A stretch of 48,999 bases of DNA, taken from a virus. The stretch spans positions 1 to 48,999 of the IMG/VR virus record IMGVR_UViG_3300010883_000052; one strand, written 5' to 3'. Shown here piece after piece: positions 18,101-28,148 of the stretch (the stretch's first letter is position 1; every line of letters begins with the position of its first letter). A program made the position numbers and the translations under genes. Below the pieces are notes generated by a model, which saw only the letters and a program-made list of their open reading frames with translations, did no database searches and was not told the origin of the DNA.

Positions 18101-21100
18101 ATCTGCGATATAAATTGTCATAGAATCTTCATCATCTGCCGGAACAATAGGATCAACTGAAGGATTTCCTTCAATTACACCAAATTCCCTATCTTTTGTT
18201 ACAACAATTTTATCTTTTCTTGGTAAATAAAATTGTACATCTGTCGTTAAAACAACATCTGAATCTGGTAATCTTGGTAGAACTACAGATTGATTAATTG
18301 TCGCAGAATCTAAAGCAAATGACGCAGATTCATCACCATTTGTTCTCTTTGGTCTAAAATCTAAACAATCTCTTAAACTTACTGTTTTTCCAGTTATAGG
18401 ACTTGTGTATGATGGGATATCAGAAAATTCTATGCCCGCAGTTGCTCCAAGATAAGTATCTACAGTAAATGGGCCGTCTGCAGCCTGATGTACAAAATAA
18501 TCAAATACCGCCACTATTGGAACTGCCGGGGCGGATTGACCTGGTTTCAATTTAACAAATCCAAAATCATATAAATTATCTCTCTGACCAGTTTCAAAAT
18601 TATATTTGTCTGTTATATTATTAGTATCACCAGCACTTGCACATGCTGTTGTAAACAATTCAGTAGTAAGGCTTGCAATATCAGTGTCTGGAGATTTAAC
18701 AATTGCTTTCAAAGATTTTACATCTGATGTTCTTAAACTAATCGTCGTATTAGCATAATCCGCGGCAGTAGTTGCTTTATATTGTCCTAATCCTCTTAAA
18801 GTTGTATTAGTATCACCACTAGTAAAGGATGTTGTATTTGAATTAACAATAGTTTTAGTTCTAAAGGTAGAAGCGAGAGGGGATAATGAAATAGCCGCAG
18901 TTATTGTGGCAGTGAAATTATCATTATTTCCCACACCTGTATCTAAAGCCATTGAAGTACCAGCTGCGTCAACTGAAGAGGTGGCACCAGCACCAAAATT
19001 AATAATGTCTCCAATGTTACGCGGACACAATGCACCAATACTCCCTGTAATAGTACACACAACATGATTAAGTAAATCTGCAGATCCTAAAGAAGCACCC
19101 TTACCCGGCAAAAACACTCCGCCAGTTTGAGTAATAGATGCAAGACCATTATTAAAAGTTACACTAAAAAATTGCTGTTTTACTGTGTAATCAAATTTAG
19201 AAGAGACAAGAGGATTTAGGGTTTTTACTACTGCTTGTGGTAATTCATATATTAAAGAACTTCTATCAGTATCAAATATTTTAGTAAGACTATTTGGATC
19301 TAATTGATCAACTTTACCAAATTGTGAAATGTCTGCATACTTTTCAATATTTCCAGAACCATCTGATTCTATAACACTTTCTAAATATTTTGCGGTAAAA
19401 TCAATTTCACACGTATCACTAACTCCAATATCTGCTAAAAATGCATTTGCTAAAGTAATAGTATTTCCTTGATGATCTGTGATGAGTCTTGATACTCCAT
19501 CATTATAACCACTTGTCATTTTAATTGAAGCACCAGCATATGCTAAAGAAACATTAGTGGATTTTGTAGAATTTAAAACAAGTGTTGTTCCTCCTGCAGC
19601 AATACCCGTATGAACATTAGATGTTATACTTGACATTTTGGTATCATACAAATATAAATCATAAGTACCATTTGTTGCCCCAGGAGTACCAGAAAAATAA
19701 TCTAATTGTCTAGGTCTAGCAGTTCCTATCTTTGATGTATTATATGTTGCTGCGGAAGTAGTATTGATATTTACTGTTCTTACACAATGTAAATCTATTG
19801 GTGCTTGTGTAGCGACATTAAATGAACCATTCGCACTATCAATTCTTAAATTGTTTCCAAAATTTGTATTCATAACAAATTCTATCGCATTGTTAGTGTC
19901 TCTACCCTTTCTTATATCAGCATATTCTACGGCAACACTTTCATAATCATATCCTCTTACATAAGCTTTACCTGGTTCTAGTCCAACAGACAATTTATCT
20001 AAATTATGAATATATTGTGTTTGTCCTGATCCAATAGCAGAAGCAACAGTCATATTCTCATCATCTGCGATTGCCGTAACTGTAGTTGTAGCAGAATTAA
20101 AAGATCCATTTGTTAAATAAACAGAATCACCAATTCTAAAATCTTTTAAAAATTTAGATTCAAGTCCAACTATTGATGCTGTTGTACTAGCTAATGTCCA
20201 TCCACTCGCATTTTTATGAGTATTTAAATTAGCCAAAAATGGTTTAACAGTATAGTTTCCTGATTCATCATAAGTTCTTCTTGCTAAAGTATCATCTAAT
20301 GCAGAATATACTGGATATTTTACAATTTTTGTTGGAAGGCCGCTAACAACTCTTAATAATTCTATAAAATTTTGTTCTGAAATAGTAGTGAGTGACTTTT
20401 TACCCAATATTAAAGCTATTTTATATCTATCTGCTCCAGGTGCATTAACGTTAAAAGATCCTGAAGCATTATCCAATAATGAAGAATCTGCGACATTATT
20501 TGTAATACTTTCTGTTATCGTTAATCCAACTTTATATGATGGTGTCGTTGCAAATTTTTCTAGAACAATGGTTTGAGCATCAACTGTAACAAAAAATCCG
20601 TTTATATAATAAATTCCAGCAGAAATACTTGCAATAGAACCATCTCCTGTAATGGTTCCGGCATCTGCGGTTTGTGCACTTATACCAGTACTGCCTGCAA
20701 CATGTATCGTTGCTGATGTTGTAGTAATCGTATCAGAACCAGAATATACTCCTATTAAAACGGGAGCATCGCTACCTTCAGCCTCTACAGTAGTAATTAC
20801 ATCAAAGGTAATTGTGTCCGCACCACTAAGTTGAATTTTTTGATTTGCGAAAGTTGATGCAGTTTCAGTTGATGCTAATCTAATATAACTAACGTTAGTA
20901 TTTAAATTAATCTGTCCACCTGTAACAATACTACCATCCTTATAAAAGGAATCGCCCAATCTAGATATTTGATTTTGTAAAATTGTCTGAAGTTGTGTTA
21001 ACTCTCTAACCTGAAGAGAAACTCCAGGTTGAAATAACATTCTAAGAAATTTCTTAGTTTCATCATAATCATCAAAATAAGGACTTTGCTGTAAAGATGA

Positions 21101-21121
21101 AAGTAAACTTAATGTAGCCAT
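15110..21121 (-). CDS. Giant DUF4815-type baseplate/tail protein
   Basis: A 2003-residue protein, the largest in the window. The N-terminus SPYFDDYDETKKFLRMLF then QVRELTQLQTILQNQ, with KDGSIVTGGQI after it, is the DUF4815 hallmark of T4-like phages of marine bacteria. The rest is beta-rich, with a helical hinge near residues 1015-1050 (MRDIGKIEKRVEQLEYFTS) and a Lys/Ser/Thr-rich patch. Near residues 1800-1880 there are GTGY/GSGYFDN repeats also present in the gp7- and gp8-like neighbours. Its position after gp8 in transcription order is where T4 has gp9/gp10, so it probably forms a baseplate arm holding the fibres. No enzymatic domain is visible. Confidence 0.8.
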   Translation of the reverse strand: MATLSLLSSLQQSPYFDDYDETKKFLRMLFQPGVSLQVRELTQLQTILQNQISRLGDSFYKDGSIVTGGQINLNTNVSYIRLASTETASTFANQKIQLSGADTITFDVITTVEAEGSDAPVLIGVYSGSDTITTTSATIHVAGSTGISAQTADAGTITGDGSIASISAGIYYINGFFVTVDAQTIVLEKFATTPSYKVGLTITESITNNVADSSLLDNASGSFNVNAPGADRYKIALILGKKSLTTISEQNFIELLRVVSGLPTKIVKYPVYSALDDTLARRTYDESGNYTVKPFLANLNTHKNASGWTLASTTASIVGLESKFLKDFRIGDSVYLTNGSFNSATTTVTAIADDENMTVASAIGSGQTQYIHNLDKLSVGLEPGKAYVRGYDYESVAVEYADIRKGRDTNNAIEFVMNTNFGNNLRIDSANGSFNVATQAPIDLHCVRTVNINTTSAATYNTSKIGTARPRQLDYFSGTPGATNGTYDLYLYDTKMSSITSNVHTGIAAGGTTLVLNSTKSTNVSLAYAGASIKMTSGYNDGVSRLITDHQGNTITLANAFLADIGVSDTCEIDFTAKYLESVIESDGSGNIEKYADISQFGKVDQLDPNSLTKIFDTDRSSLIYELPQAVVKTLNPLVSSKFDYTVKQQFFSVTFNNGLASITQTGGVFLPGKGASLGSADLLNHVVCTITGSIGALCPRNIGDIINFGAGATSSVDAAGTSMALDTGVGNNDNFTATITAAISLSPLASTFRTKTIVNSNTTSFTSGDTNTTLRGLGQYKATTAADYANTTISLRTSDVKSLKAIVKSPDTDIASLTTELFTTACASAGDTNNITDKYNFETGQRDNLYDFGFVKLKPGQSAPAVPIVAVFDYFVHQAADGPFTVDTYLGATAGIEFSDIPSYTSPITGKTVSLRDCLDFRPKRTNGDESASFALDSATINQSVVLPRLPDSDVVLTTDVQFYLPRKDKIVVTKDREFGVIEGNPSVDPIVPADDEDSMTIYIADIPEYTFEVTDVNLQYIENKRFTMRDIGKIEKRVEQLEYFTSLSFLEKDAKEQAIFTDGGVERFKNGILVDQFAGHAIGDVLDDDYRIAIDFDQTLLRPTFESDNFKFKLDVNSANIMKTGDLVSVAYTDTGFVDQPATTTTEEVNPFGSGMFNGILTMSNPSDTWFYDGRRPEVLINLTGGSDNWESGKYNYGFGTQWDNWSKNWSGVEINNDDVSKANKKSTSSTKVDRSAKTIDQQNTRDGILSKDQPESVKKTVNNKQVNDTIVSWNRKQTVLFKAQGLKPSTDHYLYVDGVNLTGQANTGVTLSITDGGNSEFIANEGEYVTVSANSSISGTLVHTDYTGNTTLMLANTIGDWTTTGTSTIVEADYVSASGTVTANATLSAVPTAYVNNLKSDINGTVVGNFEFTAGQFRMGERLVRLTDQADNTLSKTNSVAEKTFHIKGMESVSDGSIISTRSSLVRRQDIRSAVVTKSAVSDKSSSSNFVNPMAQSIVIDESRYPNGVFLRTVTFYFSQKDTYLPVTVQVRPMTDGTPSVAQVLPFGEKVLVPDEITVDSSSPDTTKSSSGTTFKFPSPVYLPPGEFAIVLMTNSPKYKVYSSVEGNIVTNSDTTNTKAGKGPEVGDFFVTNNSSKWTPVTNRSLMFKTQKCSFQLTSFNSNLCQFDVIPHPLSNGTANTAYDLMKLSTSELKFSDSVIDYFYQTTTENAAYPHIAVRDNSFTKFTSNKNIKHDSRKTIRTGKYDGGTDPDMKIQVKMSTTNSDVSPVIDISRLNLITVENNINNGGISNNNVAVVAGGTGYANGTSNITLSGTTGTGAGVTLVTDGTGIITDAYASAEGSGYFDNITATLSGGTTGSVTISAETDREGGNGIARYITRRVTLQDGFDAEDVRVYIRAYKPSTSNINIYYKALSSTDSESFDDKYWNKMTQETDSSVYSANESDFLTYNYKTADDSAAYTVGSTTFKDFKYFAIKVVLTSSSNIDPPKIKDLRAVALDS

Positions 21122-21124
21122 GAA

Positions 21125-22873
21125 TTAAAACTCTATTATTAATTTGATATCTTCGGTTTGATCTGAGGCTCTTACAACAGGAGACCTATTTTCCACATAC
21201 AAAAGTGTTCCAGAATATGGTTTAAATTCTCCAGCAGTTAAAGAGGTGACGGTAGCCGTACTTCCATCACATGTAACAGTTTCAGCGTCCTGGAATCCTC
21301 CCGGCTTGCCAACAATATCAGGACCTTGATTAGGATTTGTCAAATTTGAACCAGTACCTGCCGCAGTTCCTAGTAATCTATTTGCATTTGTTGGACCCAA
21401 AGACATTGATACTAATCTCAAATCTTTTACGCCTGATGATATATCTAATTCATCAACAATTCTTCCTATTGCGCCTGACGTATTTCCTAGAACATATCCA
21501 TCATCAATAAAATTTGAACCATTTATTGAAGAAACCCGCATTGTTACAGCCTGAGTCCCTGCCTGTGCCGTAAATCTATGTGTTGTATTAGCTGAAACAG
21601 GATTTTTTATTAATCCAACTTTTCTAAAATCATTAGTTACTGGAAATTTACCACTCTCACTTTGTTCTATTCTTTGATTAATCATGATAAAATTTCCCCC
21701 CAATTCTTCAACAATATCATATGCATGACCACCTAACGGGCCAATTCTTGGTACAACCACGCCACCGGAACCAGTTGCTCCTGTACCAGATTGTATTACT
21801 TTAACTTCTGCAGTGTTATAACCAGTACCTACTTCTCCCGCAAAAACCGCACCAAGTGTACCAGAAGTTCCCCCCTCTACACATCGAGCTGTTGCTCCTG
21901 TACCATCACCATAAACGGCGAGTCGAGGTTGAACTGTAAATGATCCTGTTGCAACTCCCGCTAATGCAGTAGTTAAGGTAAATTGCCCTTTGGAGTTTCC
22001 TTCATCATATACATAAGTATCTATTATTCGAATATCATTATTAATATAAACTGCTGAACCATCATAAATTCCATCTGTAGAATTAATACCCGCTGTCGCA
22101 GTTTCAAAGAAAGTCGTAGTTGTAGAACCTACAGTTGCTCCGGTAAAAAATAAATAATTTGATCCTGCGTCTGTAATATTATAAACATCTACCGCACCTT
22201 TTACAGAATTCACCTCAATATCATATTGATTAGATCCATCATCCAAAGGCATTCCCGTAGATCCCGTTAATCCTATAGAATTAGCATTTCTTAATGTCTT
22301 ACAAGGAATATAATTTGGTGTCACAAATTTTAATGCTTCAGCTGCAGTAATTGTATACAAAAACTTCCATTTATAATTATCCAATCCATATTTGTCTTCA
22401 ATCGCGCTGGCCTCTGTACTAACAGAAGTTGGTACCGAAGTTGATGTTGAATTATTAGCATTATCCATACATTTGTATACATTAAAATCCGTAGTCATAA
22501 CATGTATTGGGTTTGCAGTATTAGAATATAATGTATCTACATCTTCCTTATACATCGCATATACTGATCCTGAAGTCCAGTTATTTCTTGGTATTACATG
22601 TGAAGTATATGATTGTGTAACTTTTTTCGCGGCAATCATGGAGTCCCAAGAATCATGAGTATTTTCAAATACACTATCTCTTGGTGTGGGTGGAGCGTTA
22701 TCATCAGACCATGCCGTTGTATTACCAATATACAAATAAATATGATCATCCAATGTCGTTGAATCTTCAGAACCTGAAACGTCCGATCCGCTCCAATCTA
22801 TAGTTTCACCCAAACCTTCTCTAAATTGTTTAGCTTGATGAGTTCTAAATTTTCTTGTTACTAAAGCTGGCAT
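21125..22873 (-). CDS. gp8: Baseplate wedge protein, gp8-like
   Basis: A 582-residue protein. It begins MPALVTRKFRTHQAKQFREG, then YLYIGNTTAWSDDNAPPTP with RDSV, WDSMIAAKKV and IPRNNWTSGSVYAMY, the order of conserved elements in the gp8-type wedge protein of T4-like phages. T4 gp8 is about 330 residues, so this one is enlarged, with Gly-rich beta inserts (GTGYNTAEVKVIQSG; DGYVLGNTSGAIGRI). Gene 8 makes a dimer in the baseplate wedge that holds gp7 and gp10. It follows the gp7-like gene by 31 bases and has a clear ribosome-binding site, AAAGGAATTAAAAATG. Synteny (6-7-8) supports the name. Confidence 0.75.
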   Translation of the reverse strand: MPALVTRKFRTHQAKQFREGLGETIDWSGSDVSGSEDSTTLDDHIYLYIGNTTAWSDDNAPPTPRDSVFENTHDSWDSMIAAKKVTQSYTSHVIPRNNWTSGSVYAMYKEDVDTLYSNTANPIHVMTTDFNVYKCMDNANNSTSTSVPTSVSTEASAIEDKYGLDNYKWKFLYTITAAEALKFVTPNYIPCKTLRNANSIGLTGSTGMPLDDGSNQYDIEVNSVKGAVDVYNITDAGSNYLFFTGATVGSTTTTFFETATAGINSTDGIYDGSAVYINNDIRIIDTYVYDEGNSKGQFTLTTALAGVATGSFTVQPRLAVYGDGTGATARCVEGGTSGTLGAVFAGEVGTGYNTAEVKVIQSGTGATGSGGVVVPRIGPLGGHAYDIVEELGGNFIMINQRIEQSESGKFPVTNDFRKVGLIKNPVSANTTHRFTAQAGTQAVTMRVSSINGSNFIDDGYVLGNTSGAIGRIVDELDISSGVKDLRLVSMSLGPTNANRLLGTAAGTGSNLTNPNQGPDIVGKPGGFQDAETVTCDGSTATVTSLTAGEFKPYSGTLLYVENRSPVVRASDQTEDIKLIIEF

Positions 22874-22904
22874 TTTTAATTCCTTTATTATAGTCTATGT
22901 TTAT

Positions 22905-25900
22905 TTATGTCCGTTTCATAATGGAAATATTCTCAACTCCAAATAATGCCGGAGTCTGTGATGGGGAATATGCCCAATTACCTTGATTAATTTTATATCT
23001 TACACATTGGTCTAAAGTTATTTTTCGAGAAGCTATTGTATCAATTGTATGTAGTTGATAATCTGTCGTAAAAATTGGATTATCGACAAAACCTTTCGCT
23101 GCTCTGCCCTCTAAGGCTAATTCATAAGTCTCATCACCCATTAAATCTATTTTTCCACCGCCGGACGCGGTTTCTAATAATACATTTTCATTTAATCCAA
23201 TATATTGTCTATCAAAAAATACTTCAGTATTAGCAGAATAATTTGAAAATTCAACATTTTGCAAATCATTTGTTAAACTATCAAATCTATAATCACTTAT
23301 CTTAAAATCTTTATAATATGACCAATGTTCTGATGATAAATTATCTATAGTAGATTGAGTAATAAGTTCTTTTGACAATCTAATAATTCTATATGGAACA
23401 TCATCTAAAACTGTTACTCCTGTATAATCTTTTACTGGTGACCCATCTACTTGTAATAATATTCCTGTATCTGCCGCGAGGTCAATATTATTTATTATAA
23501 ATTTTTGATTATTTAATGTTATTGAAGTATTACTAAATTCTGGAAAACCATCTATTTGAACGATATCATTATTACGCAACCATAAATCTGTATTAGTTTT
23601 AATTTTAATATAACTTTCGACCACTCTTACTTGTTCCGTGTGTGAAGCTGACGCCGTAATCGGAATTGTAAAAGCTGTTCCGCTAGTTTGTGTTATATCT
23701 GTATTAAGAATAATTTTATCATTTATAAAAACTGTTAATGTACTAGGTTCATATGTTTTAGTAAGTGTGTGAGATGTTGCAGCAGAATTGATTGTTTCTC
23801 CAGAAAGATCAAAATAAGAAGTTTCATATTTTGTTGTAATACCATCATTTGTAGCCGCGTCTTCTTTTATAAAATATGTCTGACACAAAGACCAAAATCT
23901 AACATCATCATATGTTTGTTCTAAAAAGGATTCTTTCATTACCTGTTCTGTGGTCGCTGTATGCTTAACTTCACATTTATCTGCCTCACTTAACCAAACA
24001 CCATCAATTCTTTCATCATCTGATCCTGTTGTCCATTCAATATGAGACAAATCAAATTTTGGTTCAGGAACAGGCACCACTATAGGAATATCAAAAACTA
24101 ATAAAAAGGATCTATATTTTATATTTTGATGAACATTTGAATTCTCAACAGTATTGACAGTTGTTACTGGATCAGTTTTAAACAATGACAGATCTAAAGT
24201 ATTTCTCATAATTACTTCACCAAACATATTTAATCCTGCTGGATGAATTGTATTTAAAATTAAATCCCTAAAAAGTTCAACTGATTTATCTGATTTTATA
24301 ACATAAGAAAAATCTTGATAATATACACTATCTTGAAGCTTCTTTTGTGAACTACATTGACCATCCGCCCCCGCATAAAACCCAGGGTAATATCTAACAG
24401 AATCCATAATGAGTGAAGCATTAGCAAGACCATTTCCAAAACCAGTAAAATCAAACGTTGGTGGAATTGGAGTTCCCCATTTATCCGTGCCATATCCTGT
24501 TCCAGGATTATCAATGCGGACTGATGTAACACCTCCCCCCATAGTATCAACAATAAATACCGCATCCTGTCCTATAGGATAAGATCGACCACCAGTTGAA
24601 GGATATCCATTAGTTTCTATGTAATTAAAATTAGTATCTATTGAAAGAGTTGGCGTTGATTGATAACCTTTTCCATAATCCATTATTTCTACAGTTTCAA
24701 TTTTACCTACCGTAACATTTGAAAATGTAAGAGATTCTAATGTTGATGTATTAGTATTTGAAAGAAATGTGGCCGTGTGTCCCACATTAGCAGAAATTCC
24801 CCCGTAATCACCATTTATTTCGACAGAATTTGTATATGGATGATCACTTTCAATTTCAGAAATTAATGTAGGAGTAAATGCAAATCCATCTTTTCTAAAA
24901 GCATAAACAGTATCATCTGAAGTAAAAGCCAGACTTGTATCTGCAGATGAATTTGCGGTTGGTGCATATCTAATAACCGTATTACTCAATACTTCAACTA
25001 CAACTCCCCTCTTTGTTGATTGAGACGCATTATTCTGTATAAAATAATTTGAAAGTAAAAATTCCTCTCTTATGGGAATATCTGTTTCTGAAGAGAGTGT
25101 CATAACATGAGTATTCGCCAATTCAAAAATCTTCTCATTACATTTTTCTACGACGGAAAGTGAAAATTGATCTAATTCTGTAACTTTCGCTCTCGCGCTC
25201 TCCGTAGGAAGTGATACTGTATTATCAAAATCTACCCAATCTCCTACTTGATATCCTGAACCGACATTAATTCTTCGTAAACTTGTGACTTGATCCTCTG
25301 TAGTACTACCGACTTTTGCAACAACACCCACACCAATTCCACCAATTAAAGGAACAGTTTCCTCTTTTGTATATTGTCTACCCTCAGTAATCATAGTGGT
25401 TGTATTTGCGTTTGGATTAGAAGAAACCATTCCCAAAACTGCAGAGTTTGCATAAGAACCATCATCGCTTTCTGAAGTTGCTTGAACTAGTTCTCCTATC
25501 TTAAAACTTCCAATTTGATTTTTTAAATATAACTCTGTAACATACGTAGTAGATACTTTATTAAGAGCTAATGAAGTTATAAATGCACTCGATCCAGTAG
25601 TTTGCCCTACTATAGTTCTACCTAAAAATTCACGATTTACAAATTCATCATTAACATGTAGGGTTATATTTCTAATCCAATCTCCATGAGACGGTTTGAG
25701 CATATCAACTTTTGGATAATAAAAGTCTACGCTTTCTGTTGACAATGCTGCTCTAAAGAGTGTTTGATATGATCTTTCATCACCCTTTTCCATGTAAACT
25801 TCTTTAATTTTCGATGCGAATATTTTTTTATCAATATCTAAATCTTCTGGCCAATTTTCAAAAAATTCATATCTAAAATTATAAAATAAATCATTATTAG

Positions 25901-26297
25901 GAGATGGAAATTCACTCCAATCAAGAGCAACCTTCGAAGCATTTAATGGATTTCTTCTATAATGATGTATTGTCCCTGTCGCACCATTACTACCAGTTAT
26001 AGTTTCACCAGCTTCAAATATTACATTATTAGTTTGTGACACATACAAGTATACTCCGGTTCCCAAATTCGTAGAAGTATCTATTGATAATATCTTAGCA
26101 GTAGCACTGTTCGTATCACTTGTAATTACTTCTCCCTCAGAAAATGCACCAGTATTCGCGCTAAGATGTACTTGAATTGATTCTAAAAACTGATAATAAC
26201 TTTTTAGAAACTGGACAAACATCGCGTTTTCTTTTCGAAAACTAACGGGAAGCTGATTTTCTACAATACAAGATAAATTATTATTAACTACAGCCAT
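22905..26297 (-). CDS. gp7: Baseplate wedge protein, gp7-like
   Basis: A 1130-residue protein lying between gp6 and gp8, the position and roughly the length of T4 gp7 (1032 residues). Residues 1-45 (LPVSFRKENAMFVQFLKSYY) form a helix. Residues 45-110 hold two ITSDTNSATAKI / ITGSNGATGTIHH beta modules, and a third lies near residue 230 (TIVGQTTGSSAFI). DKKIFASKIKEVYMEKGDERS near 155-175 is a conserved-looking helix. GxGY repeats occur near residues 355, 555 and 605. T4 gp7 links gp6, gp8, gp10 and gp53 in the wedge. I rest this mainly on synteny and size, as sequence recognition is weak. Confidence 0.6.
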   Translation of the reverse strand: MAVVNNNLSCIVENQLPVSFRKENAMFVQFLKSYYQFLESIQVHLSANTGAFSEGEVITSDTNSATAKILSIDTSTNLGTGVYLYVSQTNNVIFEAGETITGSNGATGTIHHYRRNPLNASKVALDWSEFPSPNNDLFYNFRYEFFENWPEDLDIDKKIFASKIKEVYMEKGDERSYQTLFRAALSTESVDFYYPKVDMLKPSHGDWIRNITLHVNDEFVNREFLGRTIVGQTTGSSAFITSLALNKVSTTYVTELYLKNQIGSFKIGELVQATSESDDGSYANSAVLGMVSSNPNANTTTMITEGRQYTKEETVPLIGGIGVGVVAKVGSTTEDQVTSLRRINVGSGYQVGDWVDFDNTVSLPTESARAKVTELDQFSLSVVEKCNEKIFELANTHVMTLSSETDIPIREEFLLSNYFIQNNASQSTKRGVVVEVLSNTVIRYAPTANSSADTSLAFTSDDTVYAFRKDGFAFTPTLISEIESDHPYTNSVEINGDYGGISANVGHTATFLSNTNTSTLESLTFSNVTVGKIETVEIMDYGKGYQSTPTLSIDTNFNYIETNGYPSTGGRSYPIGQDAVFIVDTMGGGVTSVRIDNPGTGYGTDKWGTPIPPTFDFTGFGNGLANASLIMDSVRYYPGFYAGADGQCSSQKKLQDSVYYQDFSYVIKSDKSVELFRDLILNTIHPAGLNMFGEVIMRNTLDLSLFKTDPVTTVNTVENSNVHQNIKYRSFLLVFDIPIVVPVPEPKFDLSHIEWTTGSDDERIDGVWLSEADKCEVKHTATTEQVMKESFLEQTYDDVRFWSLCQTYFIKEDAATNDGITTKYETSYFDLSGETINSAATSHTLTKTYEPSTLTVFINDKIILNTDITQTSGTAFTIPITASASHTEQVRVVESYIKIKTNTDLWLRNNDIVQIDGFPEFSNTSITLNNQKFIINNIDLAADTGILLQVDGSPVKDYTGVTVLDDVPYRIIRLSKELITQSTIDNLSSEHWSYYKDFKISDYRFDSLTNDLQNVEFSNYSANTEVFFDRQYIGLNENVLLETASGGGKIDLMGDETYELALEGRAAKGFVDNPIFTTDYQLHTIDTIASRKITLDQCVRYKINQGNWAYSPSQTPALFGVENISIMKRT

Positions 26298-26308
26298 TAA
26301 AAATTACC

Positions 26309-28147
26309 TTAATATGTTGTTGTGGTAGTTGTTGTTGAATTTGCGGTGACACTTCTTCTTTCTAAAATATTTACGTCTGTGACATTAACTGTAATATCAC
26401 TATCTAAAATTTGAAAAATTTGTTCTCTTACTGGAATCATATCCTCTTCAACTGGTTCAAAATATACGTGAACAATATTATTTGTAATAGCTTGTGGTGC
26501 AAAAGCTACTAATATTACTTGTCCTGAAGTATAATCAATAGATCCAATATTATTTCTTATTATAGTTTTTATAGTACCTGTCATTCTATAAACTCTTATA
26601 ACTCCATTATAATCTTCCATTTTACATCCACCATATAAAGTGCCTGCTGTATCTTTATATGAAAAACTTGAACTAGATATAGCACCCAAATACCCATCAA
26701 ATGGATGTGCTATCGCATTATTAAAATAAAATCTATAGGTTACTGCCGTAAGCAATGAGGGAATAAATGATGTATAAATTTTAAGCGTCATAAGACTATT
26801 AGTAATAGATTCATCTGATTTATCTATTTTTGTCAATAGTTTTGAAAATTTAAAATTAGTATCAAATAATCTTAAATCTGTGCTATTATAATTCTGCACT
26901 GTAGTTTTTACTTTTGCCGCAATCGCCGATGAAGATCCTGTAGTTAAAGCGGAATCATATTTTACTGTTATTGTTGGTTGAACTTTATAAATGATTGGGT
27001 CAGTTATTACTGGTTCAATTGCTACCATTTTTCTATCAGACAATAACGCTATAACCGTTTTTCTTTGTGCTGTTGTTAAAAATTCCGCACCTTTTGGTTT
27101 TATCGCAATATACACTTTACCATAAACAGGAGTTGCGGAAGTTTCTCCTCCCCAAGACTGTATGCTTTCCGCATCTGGAAAATTTGCGAATATTAATGCT
27201 TTATAATCTTCTACTGTTACCGCTCGTCTTTGAGAAGAAAAAGTTTTTGGTGCATTAAATTTTACTGATTCAATCGATTCTCTTTCCGCTCCACCATATG
27301 CCGCGGTTGAAGTTGATATGGTAATATTATCAAATCCCCCTATTGCATCTAATGATTTAAATGTTGTAGCTCCATTGGGTCCTTCTCCATTACATACTAA
27401 TGCTCTAACCTGAACTTGGTTTCCATGTGTTAACGCTCTTCCAATAGATCCATCACCAAATTGAATTTCATATCTACCATTAGACACTTCTGAAGTAAAA
27501 TATATATTTGCTGTGCCAGATATGGCTGTAAAATCTCCCGCCTTTTCATATACATAAGATGTTGCATCAGATGGAGATACTTTAACAGTGACTTCTGCTG
27601 TCGATATATCCACATTTGAATTTGGTAACACAAATCTTTGTTCTTTATCTGAAGTATCTTTAGTGAATGTATATACTGAAGGGACTCCCTCTTTTACATC
27701 TATTTGTTTTACATAAGCCCCCGCCAAACTTCTATCTATTTGAAATGCCTGTGTTGTAGCGAACACATATTGTTTTCCTTTAATTGTTGAATTAAATTTT
27801 GTAAATTTATCACATGTAACAAAGGATGGGGAACCCGTCGGCACAACAGTAACAATGATTGCCGCACTTGCTCCAACTTGAGATCTTGGTGTATAATTTA
27901 ACATTGCAGCTTTGGATGCAACTGAATTTCTTATAGAAGCACTGCCTAAATACATTTCATTCGCTATCATATTTAAATAAAATGAGTTATAATGTGTATT
28001 ATAAGCCAAAACATTAAGAATCGTATTTATTCCTGAAGCTGTAAAATCATAACCAGAAAAAACAGTCTGATTACCTAAAAATGATTTTAGATTATCTTTA
28101 ATTTGATCAAAATCTAAATCTGTTACATCTAATTTTTCTGTTGACAT
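26309..28147 (-). CDS. gp6: Baseplate wedge protein gp6
   Basis: A 612-residue protein (T4 gp6 is 660). The N-terminus DQIKDNLKSFLGNQTVFSGY, followed by INTILNVLAYNTHYNSFYLN and EMYLGSASIRNSVASKA, is diagnostic of gp6 / Baseplate_J-family wedge proteins. Residues about 290-430 hold the domain with IESVKFNAPKTFSSQRRAVT and VEDYKALIFANFPDAESI. Gp6 dimers form the ring that locks the wedges around the hub and start contraction. It follows gp25 by 1 base and precedes the gp7-like gene by 11 bases, matching T4 order. The C-terminus ends in a seven-Thr run (STTTTTTTY). Confidence 0.92.
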   Translation of the reverse strand: MSTEKLDVTDLDFDQIKDNLKSFLGNQTVFSGYDFTASGINTILNVLAYNTHYNSFYLNMIANEMYLGSASIRNSVASKAAMLNYTPRSQVGASAAIIVTVVPTGSPSFVTCDKFTKFNSTIKGKQYVFATTQAFQIDRSLAGAYVKQIDVKEGVPSVYTFTKDTSDKEQRFVLPNSNVDISTAEVTVKVSPSDATSYVYEKAGDFTAISGTANIYFTSEVSNGRYEIQFGDGSIGRALTHGNQVQVRALVCNGEGPNGATTFKSLDAIGGFDNITISTSTAAYGGAERESIESVKFNAPKTFSSQRRAVTVEDYKALIFANFPDAESIQSWGGETSATPVYGKVYIAIKPKGAEFLTTAQRKTVIALLSDRKMVAIEPVITDPIIYKVQPTITVKYDSALTTGSSSAIAAKVKTTVQNYNSTDLRLFDTNFKFSKLLTKIDKSDESITNSLMTLKIYTSFIPSLLTAVTYRFYFNNAIAHPFDGYLGAISSSSFSYKDTAGTLYGGCKMEDYNGVIRVYRMTGTIKTIIRNNIGSIDYTSGQVILVAFAPQAITNNIVHVYFEPVEEDMIPVREQIFQILDSDITVNVTDVNILERRSVTANSTTTTTTTY

Positions 28148-28148
28148 T

